A stretch of 5,053 bases of DNA from Synechococcales cyanobacterium PMM_0073 (lineage in GTDB: Bacteria; Cyanobacteriota; Cyanobacteriia; Elainellales; Elainellaceae): contig CASBQH010000313.1 in assembly GCA_949127695.1 (NCBI GenBank), positions 1 to 5,053 on the forward strand, in the 5' to 3' direction. The position numbers and the translations under genes are program-made. Below are positions 1-4,534 of this stretch, piece by piece. The notes beneath the pieces were generated by a model. It was not told the DNA's origin, searched no databases, and saw only the letters and a list, made by a program, of their open reading frames with translations. Each line of letters starts with the position of its first letter. The first letter of the stretch is position 1.

Positions 1-20
1 GCTTGATAGTCTGCTTGATA
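1..20. repeat. Partial 12-bp direct repeat at the window edge
   Basis: GCTTGATAGTCT is followed directly by GCTTGATA, so the sequence repeats with a 12-bp period for 20 bases. In the minus-strand protein this gives YQAD followed by YQA. The array may continue to the left of the window. It is short enough to be chance. Confidence 0.4.
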
Positions 21-806
21 GATAGACTGCTGCTGGCTGGTTTCAGTCGGAAAATCTGACGTGGCTGGTTCTGCCGATAGCTCGTCTAAGAAACTCAAAA
101 TGCTGGCATCTGTAGCTGGATCTAGCGCGGTCGCCAGATCTTCCAGTTCAGCTGGGTCTGCTGGCGGTGGTTCTGTGGCCAGATTAGGCGGCTCAGGCGC
201 TGGGAAATCACCCGGATCTAGCAGCTCTTGCAGAAAGTCGGGCGACTGCTCGACGGGCGCAGCCTCATCCGCCCAGAGGTCATCTAGCTCAATGGGTGGC
301 GGCAGAGGGCTGGTAGAGAGAGGGCTGGTAGAGAGAGGGCTGGTAGAGAGAGGGCTTGCAGGCATAGCGCCAGCAGATTCGGCGTCAGCAGGCAGATCTA
401 GCTCGCGATCTTGAATCAAGGTATCTTCCAAGCTTTGGATTTGAGTATCTTCTAGACTCTGGATTGTCGTGATATCCGGGTCAGTTTCTGGTTGAATGTT
501 TAAGGGAGCCTCAGCGTTGAGCTGTAGTTCCTGCATCCAGGCCGGATAGCCCGCCCCCACCTGCTGTCCAATGATTCGCACTGAGCGAATCGCTTGAATT
601 CCCAGGTTATTGATCCCTTTCTGGACAAAGGCTGTCAATGCCTGCCGATTGGGGACGCGCTCAGCTTCTAGAGTCACCTCTAGAGAGTCGCCTTGGCGTT
701 CGACCTTGGCCAGCATTCCCTTTGACTCAAGCGATTGGTTCATCAGGGACGCAATGGCTTGGGGATCGCCCAATTTTGCCAGCTCTAAAACGTTGGAATC
801 TGTCAT
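1..806 (-). CDS. Uncharacterised protein: conserved N-terminal module plus acidic disordered tail (3' end outside window)
   Basis: Reading leftward from the ATG at 806-804, the frame stays open for 268 codons to the window edge, so the C-terminus is missing. Residues 1-96 look like a folded alpha/beta module: a helix with LAKLGDPQAIASLMN near residue 9, a strand pair around residues 33-48, the segment VPNRQALTAFVQKGI (51-65), and a closing GYPAWMQELQL (86-96). I recall similar N-terminal modules in cyanobacterial proteins of varied architecture, but I cannot name the family. From about residue 97 the chain is rich in Asp, Glu, Pro, Ala, Leu and Gln and is probably disordered. It contains two copies of IQSLEDT (residues 115-129), about 3.5 copies of SPLST (151-168), and acidic-hydrophobic stretches such as FLQELLD and FLDELSA that could be binding motifs. 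No membrane segment is visible in the part present. The start is preceded by no good Shine-Dalgarno sequence. Protein-like composition of the first 96 residues makes this the real reading frame, over the Ser-rich plus-strand ORFs. Function unknown. Confidence 0.75.
   Translation of the reverse strand, partial: MTDSNVLELAKLGDPQAIASLMNQSLESKGMLAKVERQGDSLEVTLEAERVPNRQALTAFVQKGINNLGIQAIRSVRIIGQQVGAGYPAWMQELQLNAEAPLNIQPETDPDITTIQSLEDTQIQSLEDTLIQDRELDLPADAESAGAMPASPLSTSPLSTSPLSTSPLPPPIELDDLWADEAAPVEQSPDFLQELLDPGDFPAPEPPNLATEPPPADPAELEDLATALDPATDASILSFLDELSAEPATSDFPTETSQQQSIYQADYQ
304..356. repeat. 15-bp tandem repeat, about 3.5 copies, coding SPLST
   Basis: The unit AGAGGGCTGGTAGAG occurs three times without a mismatch (304-318, 319-333, 334-348), followed by the first eight bases of a fourth copy. 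The unit is five codons long, so in the minus-strand gene it reads as repeated Ser-Pro-Leu-Ser-Thr (residues 151-168) without breaking the frame. Perfect identity suggests a recent slippage expansion inside a disordered linker. Confidence 0.9.
420..464. repeat. 24-bp imperfect direct repeat coding IQSLEDT(Q/L)
   Basis: Two 21-bp segments (420-440 and 444-464) separated by one codon each encode Ile-Gln-Ser-Leu-Glu-Asp-Thr on the minus strand, giving an 8-residue period; the next residues, after Leu, are again Ile-Gln. The copies differ at several synonymous positions while the peptide is unchanged. This points to an older duplication than the perfect 15-bp array and hints that the peptide sequence is under selection. 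Confidence 0.75.
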
Positions 807-848
807 AGCTCAATTGGATGCACAAATCGATTTGCTTAATTTTTGCTT

Positions 849-854
849 TACAAT
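849..854 (+). promoter_or_regulatory. Possible -10 element upstream of the branching-enzyme gene
   Basis: TACAAT matches the bacterial sigma-70 -10 consensus at five of six bases. No convincing -35 hexamer is found 16-18 bp upstream. Transcription from here would give a leader of about 150 nt before the ATG at 1014. The evidence is weak. Confidence 0.2.
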
Positions 855-925
855 CTTGGCAGCAGATGCGATCCCGGTCAGGTTCTGGCCTGTCTAGCGC
901 CCCTGTTTAGCCTTCTTCAAAATTA

Positions 926-958
926 GCCGTTAGTTTGCCGTTAGTTTGCCGTTGGTCA
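926..958. repeat. 11-bp tandem repeat in the divergent intergenic region
   Basis: GCCGTTAGTTT occurs twice without a mismatch (926-936, 937-947), followed by a diverged third copy, GCCGTTGGTCA (948-958). The 207-bp gap at 807-1013 also holds the 12-mer TCTGGCCTGTCT twice (884-895 and 968-979) and a short CTGT run after the second copy. No RNA gene or small ORF is supported in this gap. Confidence 0.8.
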
Positions 959-1013
959 GCCATTTTGTCTGGCCTGTCTGTCTGTCCCGCTTAGCCCTCT
1001 ATTTCTCCAGCAT

Positions 1014-2606
1014 ATGAGCATCGGATATCTTGCCCTGGTCTTGCACGCCCATCTGCCGTTTGTGCGGCATCCGGAGAGCGACTATGTGCTAGAGGAAGAG
1101 TGGCTGTTTGAGGCAATTACCGAGACCTACATTCCGCTGCTTCAAATGTTTGAAGGGTTTAAGCGAGATGGGATCGATTTTAAGATCACGATGAGCCTGA
1201 CGCCGCCGCTGGTGTCAATGCTGCGCGATCCACTTCTACAGCACCGATATGATAACCATCTTGCTCAACTTGAAGATCTGATCGCCAAAGAAATTGATCG
1301 GAATGTTCACAATGGACATCTGCGCTACCTGGCGGAATTTTATGCCACTGAGTTTAGCAAGGTTAGACAAACATGGCAGAACTATCAGGGTGATTTGATT
1401 ACCGGCTTCAAGCGGTTCTTAGACAGCAACAACCTAGAGATCATCACCTGCGGCGCAACGCATGGCTATTTCCCGCTGATGAAGATGTATCCGCAGGCCG
1501 TCTGGGCGCAGATCCAGGTAGCCTGCGAGCATTACGAAGAAACCTTTGGCCGTCCGCCCAAGGGGATCTGGCTGCCCGAATGCGCCTACTATGAAGGGCT
1601 AGAGCGGATGATTGCCGACGCAGGGCTGCGCTACTTTCTCACCGACGGGCATGGTTTGCTCTACGCCCGTCCTCGCCCTCGGTTTGGCACCTATGCCCCA
1701 ATCTTCACCGAGACGGGCGTGGCGGTGTTTGCCCGCGATCAGGAGTCCTCGCAGCAGGTCTGGTCATCCGAGGTCGGCTATCCGGGAGCGGCTGAATACC
1801 GTGAATTTTACCGCGACTTAGGCTGGGATGCCGAGTATGAGTACATTAAGCCCTATGTGATGCCGAACGGCCAGCGCAAAAATATTGGCATTAAGTACCA
1901 CAAAATTACCGGGCGCGGGCTGGGGCTAAGCGAAAAAGCGCTCTATGACCCGCACTGGGCCAAAGAGAAAGCCGCCGAACATGCGGCCAATTTTCTGTAT
2001 AACCGCGAGCGGCAGGTCGAGCATCTCAACGGGATCATGCAGCGTCCGCCCATTATTGTCTCGCCCTATGACGCCGAGCTGTTTGGCCACTGGTGGTATG
2101 AAGGCCCCTGGTTCCTTAACTATCTGTTCCGCAAAACCTGGTTTGACCAGTCCACCTACGAAATGACGCACTTGGCCGACTATCTGCAAGCTCACCCAAC
2201 CCAGCAGGTCAGCCGTCCGGCGCAGTCAAGCTGGGGGTTTCGCGGCTTCCACGAATATTGGCTGAATGAAACTAACGCCTGGATCTATCCGCATTTGCAC
2301 AAAGCCACCGAGCGGATGATCGACCTGTCGCGGCATGAGGTGGCCGATGAGCTAGAGGTGCGAGCCTTGAATCAGGCGGCGCGAGAGCTGCTGCTGGCGC
2401 AGTCTTCAGATTGGGCGTTTATTATGCGAACCGGGACAATGGTGCCCTATGCGGTGCGGCGAACCCGATCCCATCTGATGCGCTTCAACAAAATTTGGGA
2501 AGATCTGCGGCAGGGCAAGGTAGATTCTGGCTGGCTAGAAAAAGTTGAGGCGATTGACAACATCTTCCCCAACATCAACTACCGCACCTATCGGCCTTTG
2601 GCTTAG
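1014..2606 (+). CDS. 1,4-alpha-glucan branching enzyme, glycoside hydrolase family 57
   Basis: The enzyme cuts alpha-1,4-glucan chains and rejoins the piece through an alpha-1,6 bond, making branches in glycogen in the cytoplasm. The 530-residue length fits the GH57 branching enzymes of Thermus and Thermococcus. Conserved GH57 regions appear in order: HAHLPF (H11, H13) at the start of the barrel; GATHGYFPL with H150; WLPECAY with E189, the expected nucleophile; and SPYDAELFGHWWYEGP with D353, the expected acid/base. The segment QVWSSEVGYPG (about 248-258) lies near the active-site loop region. Residues from about 420, including LLLAQSSDWAFIM, form the helical C-terminal domain typical of this subfamily. 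The ATG at 1014 gives the family's usual N-terminus (MSIGYLALVLHAHLPF); there is no clear Shine-Dalgarno sequence, which is common in cyanobacteria. The gene stands alone on the plus strand, between a divergent and a convergent neighbour. A 4-alpha-glucanotransferase or amylase of GH57 is less likely, because the branching-enzyme motifs and length fit better. Activity and chain-length preference cannot be read from the sequence. Confidence 0.93.
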   Translation: MSIGYLALVLHAHLPFVRHPESDYVLEEEWLFEAITETYIPLLQMFEGFKRDGIDFKITMSLTPPLVSMLRDPLLQHRYDNHLAQLEDLIAKEIDRNVHNGHLRYLAEFYATEFSKVRQTWQNYQGDLITGFKRFLDSNNLEIITCGATHGYFPLMKMYPQAVWAQIQVACEHYEETFGRPPKGIWLPECAYYEGLERMIADAGLRYFLTDGHGLLYARPRPRFGTYAPIFTETGVAVFARDQESSQQVWSSEVGYPGAAEYREFYRDLGWDAEYEYIKPYVMPNGQRKNIGIKYHKITGRGLGLSEKALYDPHWAKEKAAEHAANFLYNRERQVEHLNGIMQRPPIIVSPYDAELFGHWWYEGPWFLNYLFRKTWFDQSTYEMTHLADYLQAHPTQQVSRPAQSSWGFRGFHEYWLNETNAWIYPHLHKATERMIDLSRHEVADELEVRALNQAARELLLAQSSDWAFIMRTGTMVPYAVRRTRSHLMRFNKIWEDLRQGKVDSGWLEKVEAIDNIFPNINYRTYRPLA

Positions 2607-2642
2607 TTTCTGGGCTAATTTCTGGGTTAATTTCTGGGCTAA
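2607..2642. repeat. 12-bp tandem repeat (3 copies) across convergent gene ends
   Basis: TTTCTGGGCTAA, TTTCTGGGTTAA and TTTCTGGGCTAA lie head to tail, beginning at the base after the TAG of the branching-enzyme gene. The last copy contains the minus-strand stop of the zinc-ribbon gene (CTA at 2639-2641, read as TAG). Each unit carries a TAA on the plus strand. No hairpin with a T-run is visible, so how the two convergent transcripts end is not evident. Confidence 0.88.
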
Positions 2643-3013
2643 TCATTCAGCTGCTTCACCGTCACGTCGATCGCGTTGACATCAACCGTTCCAGGCGGCG
2701 TCAGGCGATGAAACTTGTTGCCTTCCACCTTCAGCGGCTCGCTACAGCTAGGGCAGCGCATTTGGGTGTTGTTAATCCCGGCTGACTCCATGCCGCAGAC
2801 AGGACACTGATCCATCACCAGATTGCGCTTCAGCCACCAGCGAAAGCCCAAAAATGCCAGAATCGGCGTAATTAGCAAGACGGCAATCAAAATAAATACC
2901 GATTTGACAATCCAGCCCAACCCCACCGTACCCAGCAGCCAAACCACGGCCAGCAGGATCAGCCAAAAGCGCAGACCCGAAAATTGGATGCTTCGATAGC
3001 GATTGGGGTTCAT
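2639..3013 (-). CDS. Small membrane protein with C-terminal zinc ribbon, function unknown
   Basis: This 124-residue protein has a short basic N-terminus (R5, R7, R15), two closely spaced hydrophobic segments at about 17-36 and 38-57 that form a membrane hairpin, a basic RWWLKR patch (58-63), and then a soluble domain. That domain has two zinc-knuckle pairs, CPVC (C70, C73) and CPSC (C87, C90), as in rubredoxin-like zinc ribbons that bind one Zn. The tail LTPPGTVDVNAIDVTVKQ (from residue 104) recalls a conserved cyanobacterial hypothetical family, from memory only. Positive charge on both sides of the hairpin suggests that both ends, including the ribbon, face the cytoplasm. The ATG at 3013 is well supported by AGGAG (3020-3024) six bases upstream, the best ribosome-binding site in the window. 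The gene appears to be monocistronic and converges on the branching-enzyme gene. No enzymatic function can be assigned. Confidence 0.88.
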   Translation of the reverse strand: MNPNRYRSIQFSGLRFWLILLAVVWLLGTVGLGWIVKSVFILIAVLLITPILAFLGFRWWLKRNLVMDQCPVCGMESAGINNTQMRCPSCSEPLKVEGNKFHRLTPPGTVDVNAIDVTVKQLND

Positions 3014-3019
3014 GGGGTT

Positions 3020-3024
3020 CTCCT
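3020..3024 (-). promoter_or_regulatory. Ribosome-binding site of the zinc-ribbon gene
   Basis: On the minus strand AGGAG lies six bases before the ATG at 3013, an ideal Shine-Dalgarno match and spacing. It fixes the start of the 124-residue protein. Confidence 0.75.
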
Positions 3025-3034
3025 GGCAGCTTGT

Positions 3035-3076
3035 CTTAAAATGTGGCGCTTAAAATGTGGCGCTTAAAGTATGGCG
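3035..3076. repeat. 14-bp tandem repeat (3 copies) upstream of the zinc-ribbon gene
   Basis: CTTAAAATGTGGCG occurs twice without a mismatch (3035-3048, 3049-3062), followed by the variant CTTAAAGTATGGCG (3063-3076). GGCGCT recurs once more just beyond, after the 8-bp palindrome CTAATTAG (3077-3084). The array lies 22 bp upstream of the minus-strand ATG at 3013, inside the probable leader or promoter. The remaining sequence to 3191 shows no gene. Confidence 0.88.
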
Positions 3077-3093
3077 CTAATTAGGGCGCTCAA
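3066..3093 (-). promoter_or_regulatory. Possible sigma-70-type promoter of the zinc-ribbon gene
   Basis: On the minus strand TTGAGC (3093-3088) is followed after 16 bp by TACTTT (3071-3066). Both hexamers match the consensus only partly. If the promoter is real, the palindrome CTAATTAG lies in its spacer and the two perfect 14-bp repeat copies lie at and just after the transcription start. The evidence is weak. Confidence 0.2.
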
Positions 3094-3191
3094 TCATGCT
3101 TGTTCTCAGGATAAACCAAGCCGTCAGCGACGCGAAACAGACTCCTATAGGGATTTCTCACCTCGGCTCAGGGTAATGCCCTCCCCCAAGA

Positions 3192-4484
3192 TTAATTGAC
3201 CTTTAGCAGCTGCTGGAGCCGAGCTGCGAAAGCCGCCTTACCAAACTGCTCCAGCGCCTGCTGCCGCAGCCAAACGCCATCACAGCGCGGGTCAAAGGCG
3301 CTGCCCTGGTCGCGGCGGCTAATGGCCTCCAGCATTTCAAGACAGGCTTGAGCCGTCGCCTCTGGGTCACGATGCGGCACTTGCCAGCCTAGCTCGCCGT
3401 CTCTGAGTGGGTCAGCCGAGCCGTCCGCATTGCCAGCCAGCACCGGCGCGCCACAAGCCATTGCCTCTAGATAAACAATCCCAAACCCTTCCTGAGAAGG
3501 CATCACATAGGCATCTGCCAAGCGATAATGCTCGACGAGATCATCTGTGGCCACAAAGCCCGCAAACACCACTCGCTCAGCAATGCCTAACTCGGCAGCC
3601 AGCTTGGCCAGTCGCGGCTGATCGTCACCCCGGCCAATCACCAGATACTTAACGTTCGGGAACGCCTGCAAAATCTGCGGCAGCGCCCGCAGCGTCACGT
3701 CCACGCCCTTGTAAATATCGCCCGACCAGAGCCTTGCCACGGTCATTAGCACCAGGGCATCTTGCAGGCCGTATTTTTCTAGCAGCGCAGGCGACTTGGC
3801 CGCAGGCGTAAACCGATCCCCATCCACGGCACAGGGCAGCAGCCGGATTTTGGCCAAGTCAAGCTGATTGGCGGCAGCCGAGCGATCGCGGCTATAGCGG
3901 CTGACCGTCCAGATCTCGTCTGCCTGCTGCAAGGCAATTCGCTGCCAGCGCGGCAGAGGCGACCAGACTTCTTTGCCGTGCGTGATCACCGTGTAAGGCA
4001 CGCCAAATAGCTTACAAAACAACCAGACCAGCGGCGCGAGGTAGAGGTGTCCGCAAATCAGGCGCTGCGGACGGTGGCGAATGAGATAAAGCAGCAGTGT
4101 GGCGATCATCCAGCAGCGACTGAGCTGAGCTGAGCCGGTTTTGAAGTAGTGAAACCGCAGCGAATCGCTGGCGAACGGCTGATCGCAAGCCTGATCGCGC
4201 AGCAGAAACACATCTGCACTGGGAGCATGATCTATTTCGGCGAGGCTGTGAAAGATCTGCTTGACAAACGACTGAATACCGCCCTCGCGCGCAAAAATTT
4301 CTAGGAACAGAAACAAGTAAGGGGCAGGCGCTGCGGTGGCGAACCGAGATTCTGTGCTGTCGTGAGACTGGGTGCGACTCTGGGTGCGACTCTGGGTGCA
4401 ACGGGCAAGCTGCTCTAGACTCGTGAGATATGAAGAAGGATGCATGGCGCTGAGGAAAGCTGGCGGTTGCTCTCTATGATTCAC
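3192..4484 (-). CDS. Glycosyltransferase, GT-B fold, GT4-type
   Basis: It probably transfers a sugar from a nucleotide-sugar donor to a lipid-linked or surface glycan at the inner face of the plasma membrane; donor and acceptor cannot be read from the sequence. The acceptor-binding half starts near residue 54 (PYLFLFLEIF) with the glycine loop GGIQ (68-71), then THGKEVW with H169. The donor-binding half has R251 and K259 in VARLWSGDIYKG, which in this family contact the donor diphosphate, and the EX7E motif with E332 and E340 in EGFGIVYLE, the hallmark of GT4. Hydrophobic segments at about 124-135 and 150-165 could aid membrane association. Two starts are possible: GTG at 4484, giving 430 residues, and ATG at 4445, giving 417. 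Neither has a clear ribosome-binding site, so the true N-terminus is uncertain. Either way an extension of about 40-53 residues precedes the catalytic fold and carries three TQS(R/H) repeats. The gene lies 50 bp downstream of the UspA-tail gene on the same strand. Confidence 0.9.
   Translation of the reverse strand: MNHREQPPAFLSAMHPSSYLTSLEQLARCTQSRTQSRTQSHDSTESRFATAAPAPYLFLFLEIFAREGGIQSFVKQIFHSLAEIDHAPSADVFLLRDQACDQPFASDSLRFHYFKTGSAQLSRCWMIATLLLYLIRHRPQRLICGHLYLAPLVWLFCKLFGVPYTVITHGKEVWSPLPRWQRIALQQADEIWTVSRYSRDRSAAANQLDLAKIRLLPCAVDGDRFTPAAKSPALLEKYGLQDALVLMTVARLWSGDIYKGVDVTLRALPQILQAFPNVKYLVIGRGDDQPRLAKLAAELGIAERVVFAGFVATDDLVEHYRLADAYVMPSQEGFGIVYLEAMACGAPVLAGNADGSADPLRDGELGWQVPHRDPEATAQACLEMLEAISRRDQGSAFDPRCDGVWLRQQALEQFGKAAFAARLQQLLKVN
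3882..3889. repeat. HIP1 octamer GCGATCGC
   Basis: This palindrome is highly over-represented in many cyanobacterial genomes. It lies inside the glycosyltransferase gene and supports the cyanobacterial assignment. Confidence 0.8.
4364..4399. repeat. 12-bp tandem repeat (3 copies) coding TQS(R/H)
   Basis: GACTCTGGGTGC occurs twice without a mismatch (4376-4387, 4388-4399), with the variant GAGACTGGGTGC directly before (4364-4375). In the minus-strand glycosyltransferase this reads Thr-Gln-Ser-Arg, Thr-Gln-Ser-Arg, Thr-Gln-Ser-His. It lies in the N-terminal extension ahead of the catalytic fold, where length changes are likely to be tolerated. Confidence 0.9.
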
Positions 4485-4534
4485 GCCCAGCCTGCAAAAG
4501 TCTCAGGTCATCCTGGAAGTTCACGCCAGCTACG

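Noticed and set aside
304..356. CRISPR-like array
   Set aside because: The units are 15 bp, directly abutting and without spacers, and lie in a coding frame, so this is a tandem repeat and not CRISPR. The other arrays fail for the same lack of spacers.
61..414. Ser-rich plus-strand ORF of 117 codons
   Set aside because: Its composition (runs of Ser, Gly and Ala plus GLVER repeats) is what the complement of the minus-strand SPLST and acidic tail would give. It has only a GTG start and resembles no protein family.
410..420. Palindrome CTTGAATCAAG
   Set aside because: It is an 11-base inverted repeat inside coding sequence with no supporting context, so probably chance.
610..897. Plus-strand ORF of 95 codons
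   Set aside because: It mostly overlaps the well-formed N-terminal module encoded on the minus strand, has no ribosome-binding site, and shows no recognisable domain.
1612..2195. Short ORFs in other frames within the branching-enzyme gene
   Set aside because: They lie wholly within a complete enzyme gene with intact motifs and have no features of their own.
3170..3182. Small hairpin AGGG/CCCT just downstream of the glycosyltransferase stop
   Set aside because: The stem is only 4 bp and there is no following T-run on the minus strand, so it does not qualify as a terminator.
3407..3652. Plus-strand ORF of 81 codons opposite the glycosyltransferase
   Set aside because: It is antisense to the conserved EX7E region and has low-complexity Pro/Gln/His composition.
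4012..4401. Minus-strand ORF of 129 codons overlapping the glycosyltransferase N-terminal half
   Set aside because: It is an alternative frame of the same strand; the glycosyltransferase frame carries the GGIQ and THGKEVW motifs.
4503..4514. CAGG/CCTG hairpin between the UspA-tail gene and the glycosyltransferase
   Set aside because: The stem is 4 bp with no T-run. It is not enough to call a terminator or to argue against co-transcription.
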